Shown in pieces: positions 9,587 to 17,080 of a DNA stretch of 64,000 bases (position 1 is the stretch's first letter; every line of letters begins with the position of its first letter). Source of the DNA: an uncultured Bacilli bacterium (GTDB lineage: Bacteria > Bacillota_I > Bacilli_A > RF39 > UBA660); contig CAKPFG010000001.1 in NCBI GenBank assembly GCA_934153675.1, forward strand, positions 62,001-126,000, written 5' to 3'. The translations under genes were made by a program, and so were the position numbers. A model generated the notes under the pieces. It worked only from the letters and a program-made list of their open reading frames with translations. It was not told the origin of the DNA and ran no database searches.

Positions 9587-10524
9587 ATTTTGTTCGTAAT
9601 TTTTTCAGTGTTTTTAAAATTTAATTTAGCTATTTCTTTAAGTTTATCAAAGCCATATTCTTTAACAATTTTAACTCCTTTTAAATCAACTTGATCACTG
9701 GCCCCTTTAGGCAGAGTCATATTAAGTTCATTTTCCAGTTCGATAAATTTTTTTATAAATATATATCTGCTAATTAAAGAAGCACAAGCAACAGCTAAAT
9801 GTTTATCTTCACCCTTAGTTAAGAAAGTAATATTTTTAACAACATTAGTATTATCTTTTAAATAATTGTAATAAACAAATTTTTTAGCAAATTCATCAAC
9901 TATTATATAGTCATAATCTTTAATTTTTTCTTTTAATTTATATAATACTTTATTATGAAGGATGGCTTTAATCTTATTCATATTTATATTATTAGAATAA
10001 TTTAAATTATAATCTTTATTAGATAATATAATACTTTCATAAGGAATTTTTTTAATTATTTTAGGAACAGTTTCTAGTATTTTTATATCTGTCATTTTTT
10101 TAGAATCTTTAACTCCTAAATTTTCTAAAAATTTAATATTTTCTTTAGATACATACGCTGCTGTAACAACAATAGGGCCAAAATAATCTCCAGTTCCAAC
10201 TTCATCAGAACCAATTGCACTAGAATTATATATTTTATAATCTATATATATATCTTCTTTTTTTTCTTTCTTAACATTTTTAATATCTACTTTTCCACTA
10301 TTAATTTTTTCAGTTTCAATCCAAAAATCTGAAGCTAGATTAGCATCGCTACCTTGAAAAACAACCTTTCCAGATTCATAAAGTGTAATTACAGTATCAC
10401 CATCTTTAGCTTGCCATTTGGCATATAATGGGGTTTTTTCTCTTTTGCACCAGTCTAATTCTTCATCCATCATTTTTTGTGTTTTTTCACATACTTTAAA
10501 TGAAATAACATTACTTTTTTTCAT
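9571..10524 (-). CDS. rnhC: Ribonuclease HIII
   Basis: A 317-residue protein. The N-terminal TBP-like (DUF3378) domain (about 1-75) is typical of RNase HIII, and the catalytic domain contains GSDEVGTGDYFGPIVV (about residue 105) with the family's Asp-Glu pair. Later VKDSKKMTD and YIIVDEFA segments supply further catalytic-site features. It removes RNA from RNA-DNA hybrids in the cytoplasm. In Bacillus-type genomes rnhC neighbours zapA and cvpA. Here cvpA is divergent and adjacent while zapA is absent. Start ATG at 10524 is preceded by GGAGGT. Confidence 0.93.
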   Translation of the reverse strand: MKKSNVISFKVCEKTQKMMDEELDWCKREKTPLYAKWQAKDGDTVITLYESGKVVFQGSDANLASDFWIETEKINSGKVDIKNVKKEKKEDIYIDYKIYNSSAIGSDEVGTGDYFGPIVVTAAYVSKENIKFLENLGVKDSKKMTDIKILETVPKIIKKIPYESIILSNKDYNLNYSNNINMNKIKAILHNKVLYKLKEKIKDYDYIIVDEFAKKFVYYNYLKDNTNVVKNITFLTKGEDKHLAVACASLISRYIFIKKFIELENELNMTLPKGASDQVDLKGVKIVKEYGFDKLKEIAKLNFKNTEKITNKIKEEK

Positions 10525-10595
10525 AATACCTCCATCAATAAGACTATTTTATCATAATTTTGAATAAATTACTTTATTTTTCACTATATTTATAA

Positions 10596-10613
10596 TATAA
10601 TTGTTTTGGTGGT
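10596..10613 (+). promoter_or_regulatory. -10 box with SD at fixed 6-nt distance
   Basis: TATAAT at 10596-10601 is followed by 6 nt and then GGTGGT at 10608-10613, 7 nt before the ATG at 10621. An overlapping TATAAT lies at 10591. Confidence 0.6.
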
Positions 10614-10620
10614 AGCAAGT

Positions 10621-11244
10621 ATGGTTATTTCATTTATAATAATAATATTATTGTTATTTGGTATTTTATTAGGAGCTAAGAGAGGATTTACATATCAATT
10701 AATCAAAATGTTAGGCACTTTTTTGATTTTATTTTTATCAGTGTTATTTAAGAATAAGTTAGCACTTTTCTTTCTTTATCATTTTAATTTTATTAATTTA
10801 AATTCTTCTGTAAGTATTATACTTTATAGGGCATTATCTTTTATAATACTGTTTTTATTATTTAGAATTATATTAAAAATAATTTTAAAGTTATCTCATA
10901 ATTTTGAAAAACTACTTAATAAAACTATAATATTAGGCATTCCATCAAAAATATTAGGTGGAATATTAGGCTTTATTGAATATTATATATATATATTTAT
11001 TTTATTAATGATATTAAGTATTCCTATTTTTAAAATTGATATTAAAAGTAGTAATGTAGCCTGTTTTATGTTAAATACACCAGTTATAAGTAGTAAAAAT
11101 GATATTACCTTATTTGATGATTTAAATATAGAGTTAAATAAGGATTATCCAGATGAAGATAAAATTACTAAAATACTTATCAAACATAAAATTATTTCGA
11201 AGAAAGATGCGAATGATTTTATAAATAATAATTATAATAATTAA
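10621..11244 (+). CDS. CvpA family membrane protein
   Basis: A 207-residue protein with four hydrophobic helices in its first 145 residues and a polar tail. The N-terminal LLFGILLGAKRGF segment is the hallmark of CvpA (colicin V production) family proteins. Firmicutes homologues lie next to rnhC/zapA/mutS2, matching the rnhC neighbour here. An upstream in-frame TTG at 10606 would fall before the predicted transcript start, so the ATG at 10621 after GGTGGT was chosen. The molecular role of the family is poorly known; links to purine production and envelope maintenance have been reported. The downstream mutS2-type genes are replaced by an IS remnant. Confidence 0.75.
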   Translation: MVISFIIIILLLFGILLGAKRGFTYQLIKMLGTFLILFLSVLFKNKLALFFLYHFNFINLNSSVSIILYRALSFIILFLLFRIILKIILKLSHNFEKLLNKTIILGIPSKILGGILGFIEYYIYIFILLMILSIPIFKIDIKSSNVACFMLNTPVISSKNDITLFDDLNIELNKDYPDEDKITKILIKHKIISKKDANDFINNNYNN

Positions 11245-11424
11245 AAAGACCAACTATAATGTATCAATATGAAATTGAAACATTTTTGAAATATATATGA
11301 AATAGTAAAAGTTGGCACGACGAAAAGACCGAACGTCGATAATTTTTTTAAAAATTTCGGTTAAAACATGGAAATTAAGTTTATTCCAATTTCTTTGCTT
11401 GTAAAAAGTTTTCTCGGCATAAAA
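11245..11424. other. Non-coding flank of IS110 remnant
   Basis: No gene seen. The stretch contains CCAACT (11250) and AGTTGG (11310) as inverted hexamers. It also has a GC-containing hairpin CGACG/CGTCG (11318-11322 with 11334-11338) followed by a T run, possibly the terminator of cvpA or an element end. Confidence 0.4.
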
Positions 11425-12407
11425 TTAATTTTCTAATTGTTCTTTGAATTCAATATTCTCTTTAAGCATATGAAATATAATTCTAGTGAGTTTATGGGGC
11501 ACGATAAACAGCATTATTATGTGATTTACCTTGAGCTAATTTTCTGTTATAATAGATATTGTAAGTGTTTGAATTTCGAATAATTAATTTAGAAACTCGA
11601 AACATTGCATAGCGAAGAAATTTAGTAGGACTAGCAAATTTATCTATGTTGCCAATCTTAATTAAGATAATAGAACCTAAGGTATAAGAAATACTAGGAA
11701 TGGTTAAAATGACAGAATTTAACTCATCCATAATTTCTTTGATTTTTAAATCGATTTCCTTAAGTTGTTCATCTAATAATTCAATTTGTTTAAAAGAGTG
11801 TTTAATTTGAATTGAAAGTTAGGAGTTGTTGACACCAATAGAAGATTTAGCTAGTTCTTTTAATTTTTGAACTTTATCTAAGGAAAAATGACCTTTAGAT
11901 GCTTTAGATAAAAGATTAGCAATAGCATCAACACGTGTAGAAGCAATATCTTTTGGACTAGGATAAGTAGAAAGTAAAGCATAGTAATTTTTTAAATAAA
12001 TAGAATTAAAAATTAGATTTAATTCAGAAAAAAGTTGATCAACAAAAGAAACTAAACGAACTTTTAATTTTGAACGATATTTTAAAATATTATCTTTATT
12101 CTACATAAACTTCTAAGTTCTAAGATTTTAATATTTTTGAAAACAAAAGGAGTATAGTGTTTTAACATAAGAGATTGAATGATTAAATATGTATCAATTT
12201 TAGTTTTTCTGATATTGCTATTTTTTAAAGCATTAGTTTGAAGGGGATTAATAATACGAATATTTTTTTCTTTCAACTTGTTCATAAAAAAATTAAATCT
12301 ATTAATATAATTTTTAAATAAGAAAGCTTCCTTTCTTATTTCATCGTTTGAATCAGTAATAGATGTACGATGATTTTATGTTCTATATCAAAATCAATAT
12401 AGAACAT
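11425..12407 (-). pseudogene. Decayed IS110-family transposase
   Basis: Read on the minus strand, fragments in different frames line up as one IS110-type transposase. The N-terminal part starts at 12407 with MFYIDFDIEHK, then ITDSNDEIRKEAFLFKNYI and NIRIINPLQTNALKNS. The C-terminal part has the IS116/IS110/IS902 segment LTIPSISYTLGSIILIKIG (about 11650-11720) and GKSHNNAVYRA. One extra C near 11497 shifts the frame before the tail HKLTRIIFHMLKENIEFKEQ, which ends at 11425. Frameshifts, in-frame stops and an apparent loss of the Glu/Gly-rich segment after the first domain show it is inactive. Confidence 0.8.
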
Positions 12408-12408
12408 A
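12378..12408. repeat. 12-bp inverted repeat at transposase start
   Basis: TATGTTCTATAT (12378-12389) and ATATAGAACATA (12397-12408) are perfect inverted copies around 7 nt. They overlap the first codons of the IS110 pseudogene. Confidence 0.55.
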
Positions 12409-12419
12409 AAATTAACTCC

Positions 12420-12535
12420 AATCAAAATAAAATTTTTGACACATGTGTTCCACGTAGTTCTATTTCTTGCGCCTTGTTGGAGATAAAAAGAAAGCTATAA
12501 GGTGAGTCAAAAAAGTCCACAGTGTCGGAACATAT
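12420..12535 (-). other. IS110 upstream non-coding end, possible vestigial bridge-RNA region
   Basis: This stretch upstream of the transposase start is richer in GC than its surroundings and holds several short inverted segments, including a GACACATGTGT palindrome near 12439. In IS110 elements the left non-coding end encodes the bridge (seek) RNA guiding insertion. Position and base composition fit, but I cannot fold or match it to a model. Confidence 0.35.
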
Positions 12536-12568
12536 TATATCAAAAATTTTAAAAATTAAAAGAAAGGA

Positions 12569-12611
12569 TATAATATATTCAGTCCTTTAAATAAGAACTG
12601 AATATATTATA
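12569..12611. repeat. 15-bp perfect inverted repeat before thioredoxin gene
   Basis: TATAATATATTCAGT (12569-12583) is repeated inverted at 12597-12611, with a further CTT/AAG pairing inside leaving a 5-nt loop. The left arm contains a TATAAT -10 box. The ATG of the thioredoxin gene follows 11 bp later. It could be an operator overlapping the promoter or a leader hairpin. Confidence 0.6.
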
Positions 12612-12622
12612 CAAGGTGAGGT

Positions 12623-12907
12623 ATGAATATACATGAATTTAAAGAAAAAGTAGGAACATCTTTTGTAATAGTAGATTTTTTTGCAACTTGGTGTGGACCT
12701 TGTAAAATGTTATCACAAGTAATAGATACTATTACTGATTATAAGGTAATTAAAGTTGATGTAGATCAAAACGAAGAACTTGCAAGATTAAATAATATTA
12801 ATGTAGTACCTACTATTCAGTTATATAAAAATGGGAATATGCTTGCGCAAAAGAGTGGATATATGTCTTACGAAGAATTAATTAAATTTATAGAAAGATA
12901 TAAATAA
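12623..12907 (+). CDS. trxA: Thioredoxin
   Basis: A 94-residue cytoplasmic thioredoxin with the active-site motif WCGPCK (about residues 23-28) after the FFATW strand. The cis-proline segment VVPTIQLY lies near 60. It is slightly shorter than the usual 103-108 residues because of a compact N-terminus. It reduces protein disulfides using thioredoxin reductase, which is not in the window. AAGGTGAGG gives a good ribosome site. A long inverted repeat lies just upstream and a strong terminator just downstream, so it is probably a single-gene unit. It lies between an IS remnant and the prepilin pair. Confidence 0.92.
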   Translation: MNIHEFKEKVGTSFVIVDFFATWCGPCKMLSQVIDTITDYKVIKVDVDQNEELARLNNINVVPTIQLYKNGNMLAQKSGYMSYEELIKFIERYK

Positions 12908-12911
12908 GTTT

Positions 12912-12957
12912 CGCAATGCTTTTTTGCAAAAAAAGCTTGCGTTTTTTTTTTTTTTTT
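12912..12957 (+). terminator. Strong terminator after trxA
   Basis: CGCAA-TGCTTTTTT pairs with AAAAAAAGC-TTGCG (12912-12941), followed by about 16 T residues. One of the clearest terminators in the window. Confidence 0.85.
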
Positions 12958-12965
12958 AGTAGAAT
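12937..12965 (+). promoter_or_regulatory. Possible promoter overlapping the trxA terminator
   Basis: TTGCGT (12937-12942), 17-bp spacer that is the terminator T run, then TAGAAT (12960-12965). The prepilin ATG is at 12986, preceded by AAAGGTAGGAT. A weak match, suggested because the gene has no other visible promoter. Confidence 0.35.
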
Positions 12966-12985
12966 AAGGGTGAAAGGTAGGATAT

Positions 12986-14281
12986 ATGAAAAATAAAAAA
13001 GCATTTACATTAATAGAATTAATAGCCGTATTAGTAATACTAGCTATATTAGCACTAATAGTAACCCCAATAGTATTAAATATCGTAAAACGTTCTAAGG
13101 AATCAGCCAATAAAAGAAGTGTTGATGCATACGGAAAAAGTATAGAACTTGCCGTAGCTAATTATTTACTAGATAAAGGAGAATTTCCAACAAACATAAG
13201 TGATTTAGAAATTGAATACTCAGGTAAAGAGGTTATATGTAATATTTCCCTATTAAATGAAGATTCAAGTGTATACTTATCAGAATGTAAAGTAGGAAGT
13301 AGTGATGTTAAAGATAAAAATACTAGTGATGGATGGTATCACTATGGTAAAAAAAGTTTAACTAATGAAGAATATGTTGATATGTATGGAAAATCATTAG
13401 AAAAAGCTATCAGTGAATATAAAGCAAGTAATAATAAATTACCAGAAGATTATCAAACTTTAAAGTTAGATTATAATTTAAAAAGTATCAAATGTAATGT
13501 TACCATTAATTATGATGGTACGGTATATTTAACAGAATGTATTCTTGATAAAAAAGAAGTAAAAGATTCAAATAATGAAGATGGATATTATCACTATGGT
13601 AAGCTTCAAAAAAAAGCCTATAAAATAGGCGATGAAGTCACATATAACGGTATTAATTTTTATGTTATAGAAAATAGTGATGAGAATAGTGATTCTGTAA
13701 CACTACTAAAGGAAGAACCATTAACAGTAGCTGAAGTAAATAAATATGGCGGAGTAGGAACAGAAAATAACCACGTTAATATGTATGCAGCAAGGGATAC
13801 AGGTGCCTCAAATTATCAAAAAGCCTATGATAATAATGGATACGGAGGAATGGCATACTATTCAAGTTCAACATGTGGATATAATGGTTCTAAATGGATA
13901 TCTGATGGATGTACGACAGATTATGCAAAGAGTGAAGTAAAATATGTAGTTGATGCATGGGCCTTAGATAAACTAAAGGCAAGTGACCTAAAAGAGGATA
14001 AAACCGGCTATAGTGTAAGATTAATAACGTTGGATGACTTAGTAGATAATTTAGGATATGGCGATAATGGATACGGTGGAATAGAAATGTCACAAAATGG
14101 AGAAACCCCAAGTTGGTTATATAATGGTAAATATTATTATTATTGGACGATGAGTCGATATAGCACTTCCACTTCTCGCGTGTGGTATGTGAGCGACGGT
14201 GTCGGCGTGTACAACTACGATGTGTATTTCAACAGAGAAGCCGTGCGCCCTGTTATAACCATAAAAAAATCTGCTATCTAA
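12986..14281 (+). CDS. Prepilin-like surface protein with hypervariable C-terminus, copy 1
   Basis: A 431-residue protein. The class III signal KKAFTLIELIAVLVILAIL has Phe at +1 and Glu at +5 after a predicted cleavage behind Ala6. A single pilin-type helix follows. Two tandem modules (about residues 45-121 and 129-206), each ending in an SDGWYHYGK-like segment, lead into a C-terminal domain (about 210-431). That domain closes with a YWTMS...VW.V...VRPVITI pattern resembling the C-type-lectin/FGE-like folds targeted by DGRs. The final ~40 codons are GC-rich and differ sharply from copy 2. It needs a type IV-type prepilin peptidase; the Tad locus could supply one outside the window. Likely a variable adhesin or minor pilin (inference). 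Confidence 0.85.
   Translation: MKNKKAFTLIELIAVLVILAILALIVTPIVLNIVKRSKESANKRSVDAYGKSIELAVANYLLDKGEFPTNISDLEIEYSGKEVICNISLLNEDSSVYLSECKVGSSDVKDKNTSDGWYHYGKKSLTNEEYVDMYGKSLEKAISEYKASNNKLPEDYQTLKLDYNLKSIKCNVTINYDGTVYLTECILDKKEVKDSNNEDGYYHYGKLQKKAYKIGDEVTYNGINFYVIENSDENSDSVTLLKEEPLTVAEVNKYGGVGTENNHVNMYAARDTGASNYQKAYDNNGYGGMAYYSSSTCGYNGSKWISDGCTTDYAKSEVKYVVDAWALDKLKASDLKEDKTGYSVRLITLDDLVDNLGYGDNGYGGIEMSQNGETPSWLYNGKYYYYWTMSRYSTSTSRVWYVSDGVGVYNYDVYFNREAVRPVITIKKSAI
14144..14260 (+). other. DGR-type variable region, copy 1
   Basis: A 117-bp (39-codon) C-terminal segment, 51% G+C by hand count, in an AT-rich gene. It aligns without gaps with 15487-15603. About 31 bases differ, some 27 at codon positions 1-2, and 22 of the 31 have A in one copy. 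Codons lacking A (repeated GTG, TGG, TCC, TCT) are invariant. All differences can be explained by mutation at template adenines, the hallmark of a DGR variable repeat. Confidence 0.75.
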
Positions 14282-14448
14282 AAAGAAGGATAACAGAAAT
14301 TAAAAAAGTAGAAAAGCTAAAAATATATTGTAAATGATACTTAATAATTTATAATAATTTGTTCACAAATTATTGTGATAGATAGCTTTGCTGTGATGAG
14401 CGATTTGCTATTTATAATATAGGGAGTAGTCTTACTAATATTTAAAAG

Positions 14449-14486
14449 AACTTTCAATAATTTATAAGTTATTGAAAGTTTTATTT
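14449..14486 (+). terminator. Terminator after prepilin copy 1
   Basis: AACTTTCAATAA (14449-14460) pairs with TTATTGAAAGTT (14469-14480) around 8 nt, followed by TTATTT. Confidence 0.75.
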
Positions 14487-14551
14487 ATACAAAGGTAGTA
14501 ATTATTACTACGATTTTTTATTTTGAAGTGGTAGCTTTTTTTAATTAATTA

Positions 14552-14579
14552 TGCTATTATGAATACATAAGGTAGGAGG
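14552..14579 (+). promoter_or_regulatory. Extended -10 and ribosome site for prepilin copy 2
   Basis: TG-C-TATTAT (TATTAT at 14555-14560) followed by GGTAGGAGG ending at 14579, 4 nt before the ATG. Confidence 0.55.
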
Positions 14580-14583
14580 ATAT

Positions 14584-15624
14584 ATGAAAAATAAAAAAGC
14601 ATTTACATTAATAGAATTAATAGCCGTATTAGTAATACTAGCTATATTAGCACTAATAGTAACCCCAATTGTATTAAATATCGTAAAACACGCTAAGGAA
14701 TCAGCTAATAAAAGAAGTGTTGATGCATACGGAAAAAGTATAGAACTTGCTGTAGCTAATTACTTACTAGATAAAGGAGAATTTCCAACAAACATAAGTG
14801 ATTTAGAAATTGAATATTCAGGTAAAGAGGTTGTATGTAATATTTCCCTATTAAATGAAGATTCAAGTGTATACTTATCAGAATGCAAAGTAGGAAGTAG
14901 TGATGTAAAGGATAAAAATACTAGCGATGGATGGTATCACTATGGTAAGAGTACTAAAGTAACTTATAAAGCCTATAAAATAGGCGATGAAATCACATAT
15001 AATGGTATTAATTTTTATGTTATAGAAAATAGTGATGAGACTAGTGATTCTGTAACCCTATTAAAAGCAGAACCATTAACAGTAGCTGAAGTAAATAAAT
15101 ATGGTGGAGTAGGAACAGAAAATAACCATGTGAATAAAAATACCTCTGAATCAAAGGGAACAGCCGATGATTATAATGGATACGGAGGAATGGCATATTA
15201 TTCAAGTTCAACATGTGGATATAATGGTTCTACTAATTGGATATCTGATGGATGTACGACAGATTATGCAAAAAGTGAAGTAAAATATGTAGTAGATGCC
15301 TGGGTATTAGATAAACTAAAGATAAGTGACTTAAAAGAGGATAAAACCGGCTATAGTGCAAGATTATTAAGTCATGATGATTTAATTATAAATTTAGGAT
15401 ATATAGATAGTCTAGACACGGGTAAAACAAATCCATCAAGCAATGGAGAAACCCCAAGTTGGGTATATAATAGTAACTATTGGTATTGGACCATGAGTCA
15501 ATATGGAGATTCCGCTTCTTGCGTGTGGCATGTGCTCGGCAATGGCCACGTGGGCTTCTACGGTGTGCATTACTACGAAGGTACCGTGCGTCCTGTTATA
15601 ACCATAAAAAAATCTGCTATCTAA
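14584..15624 (+). CDS. Prepilin-like surface protein with hypervariable C-terminus, copy 2
   Basis: A 346-residue paralogue of the gene at 12986. Residues 1-122 differ from copy 1 at only three positions (His-Ala for Arg-Ser at 36-37, Val for Ile in KEVVC). The same class III prepilin signal and helix are present, but there is one ~77-residue module instead of two. The C-terminal domain is homologous with scattered changes and then a strongly divergent segment before the shared VRPVITIKKSAI ending. It has its own promoter and ribosome site. The pattern of a near-identical body and hypervariable tip suggests duplication plus targeted mutagenesis of the ligand-binding face. No reverse transcriptase is nearby. 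Confidence 0.85.
   Translation: MKNKKAFTLIELIAVLVILAILALIVTPIVLNIVKHAKESANKRSVDAYGKSIELAVANYLLDKGEFPTNISDLEIEYSGKEVVCNISLLNEDSSVYLSECKVGSSDVKDKNTSDGWYHYGKSTKVTYKAYKIGDEITYNGINFYVIENSDETSDSVTLLKAEPLTVAEVNKYGGVGTENNHVNKNTSESKGTADDYNGYGGMAYYSSSTCGYNGSTNWISDGCTTDYAKSEVKYVVDAWVLDKLKISDLKEDKTGYSARLLSHDDLIINLGYIDSLDTGKTNPSSNGETPSWVYNSNYWYWTMSQYGDSASCVWHVLGNGHVGFYGVHYYEGTVRPVITIKKSAI
15487..15603 (+). other. DGR-type variable region, copy 2
   Basis: Gap-free counterpart of 14144-14260, 53% G+C by hand count. Twenty of 39 encoded residues differ between the copies. Both end in an identical stretch (CCTGTTATAACC onward to the stop), which could act as the initiation-of-mutagenic-homing type boundary. 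Confidence 0.75.
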
Positions 15625-15838
15625 AAAGAAGAATAACAAAAATTAAATAAGTAGAAAAGCTAACTGGTTAGTGGACAGTCTTAGATAGAGTATGTAATAT
15701 AAAGGAGAAACAAGGGTAAAAATCCGGCCAGTGAGCTTGGATATGCCCTTGTTTAAATTTTAGAAAATAAAAAAAGCATACTATAAAAATTATTCAATAA
15801 AAATTGAATTTAAATTTATTATTATGACAATATAAAAA
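15625..15838 (+). other. Non-coding region downstream of copy 2 with structured hairpin
   Basis: No gene seen. At 15708-15754, AAACAAGGG and CCCTTGTTT form a 9-bp stem enclosing a shorter ATCC/GGAT stem, followed by TAAATTTT. It may be a terminator for copy 2 or a structured RNA. A small CTAAC/GTTAG hairpin lies at about 15660. Confidence 0.5.
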
Positions 15839-16703
15839 TTATGAATCATAGAGAACAAAATATAATTGTATATTTCTTAACGAATTAAAAACTAGATGAA
15901 AAAGGGTAAGCCCAGTATTAAAAAGATAAAGAATACGAATTCTTTTTCTATTAGAGGAAGTGCGAGTAGAAATTTTTACATTTTTATAGCATTTCATTTT
16001 TTTTGCAAAATCAGATCTTAGTAATGTAAGATAAAGAGAAACAGTACATAGAATAGAGTACATAGATTCAAAATATTTTAAAGATGCATTAACAGTTTTT
16101 TCTAGATAAAATCTATTAGATTTCTAAATTTTAAAAAGGCATTCAATACCACCAAAACGATACTGTAATCTTTTATAGAACGGTTAAGATTTTTAGCGTA
16201 AACAGGAACCCAAGGCTCATTAGTGTCAATAGAATCACTGATTATAATATTATTAGTATATTTAGAGTCTGTAATTTGAATTTTTTCGTATTTGATAGTA
16301 CGATATTTGTATCTAGGCAAGTTTTGTAGAATTTTCCAAACTTTGTGGTCTTCATGTTTCATTAAGCCAGTAGAATTAAACCAACGATTAGCTAAGAAAA
16401 TCAGTTCAAAATCGTCAGGAAAAAGATTTGAAACATAAGAAATACCTTCTTTTATAAATTTTTCTTTAAAAGCGTCATGGCAATCTTTTTCTCGAAACAA
16501 CGAAACCAAATAGGTATACCTTGTTTACCAATACGTATAGAAATCATGAAAACAGTATAATTATCATGAGAAAACATATAATCAAAAATAATATGAATTC
16601 TTTTATCGTTATGTTTCTTCTTGTATGTTGAAATTACATACTTAATAACGAAGTTGAAACTCTTAAAGTTATAGCAAAAGAATTTATATTCAATAAAATT
16701 CAT
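15839..16703 (-). pseudogene. Decayed IS4-like DDE transposase
   Basis: Three overlapping minus-strand fragments read as one transposase. The N-terminal part (RIHIIFDYMFSHDNYTVFM, then IPIWFRCFEKK) is followed by the middle (DAFKEKFIKEGISYVSNLF, then FELIFLANRWFNSTGLMKH) and the C-terminal part (TRTSSNRKRIRILYLFNTGL). The layout resembles IS4-family DDE transposases from Firmicutes. Frames change at about 16500 and 16080, and the full N-terminus is missing, so it is inactive. It lies directly beside the prepilin pair. Confidence 0.7.
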
Positions 16704-16990
16704 ATCATCTATTTTTTCTTTGCTTTTTCATTTTTTCTTTAATAATTCCATTTACCTAATTTAGATTATTTTTGTTAATTATTAAATTGCTATAACTACC
16801 AGATATATATGTTTCAATTTTTGCTATACTGGTTATTTTGTAATATGCCGCGTCAATTGATTTTTGAATGAGTAAATCTTTATTTATAAATGTTTCTTAT
16901 AATATAACTCACTACGAGATAAGTATAACATTTTTCTTTTAAATCACCAATTATTAATCATATTATTAATTATATTTATATTATCTTTCA
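16704..16990. other. AT-rich intergenic region
   Basis: No open frame or structure that I can support. Probably further remains of the insertion sequence. Confidence 0.4.
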
Positions 16991-17019
16991 TTGATAAATT
17001 TGTCTGTTTTTGTTATAAT
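16991..17019 (+). promoter_or_regulatory. Sigma-A promoter
   Basis: TTGATA (16991-16996), 17-bp spacer, TATAAT (17014-17019) with an upstream TG. The predicted leader to the ATG at 17081 is about 55 nt, longer than for most genes here. Confidence 0.75.
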
Positions 17020-17080
17020 GTCATTAGTTGATAGTATTAAGATATGCTTTTAGAAATTAATTGAAGGAAAGGACTTAAAG

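Larger units (their letters stand above)
14282..14583 (+). other. Intergenic spacer between prepilin copies
   Basis: No gene seen. The first ~45 bp after the stop are similar to the sequence after copy 2. A terminator (14449-14486) and a promoter (14551-14560) occupy the rest. Confidence 0.6.

Noticed and set aside
11492..12285. Minus-strand frames of 79 and 67 residues as separate genes
   Set aside because: They are fragments of one frameshifted IS110 transposase.
14144..15603. Ordinary divergence of the prepilin tips
   Set aside because: Differences are concentrated at codon positions 1-2 with 20 of 39 residues changed, while A-free codons and the flanks are nearly identical. This is not expected from neutral drift, though gene conversion with another donor remains possible.
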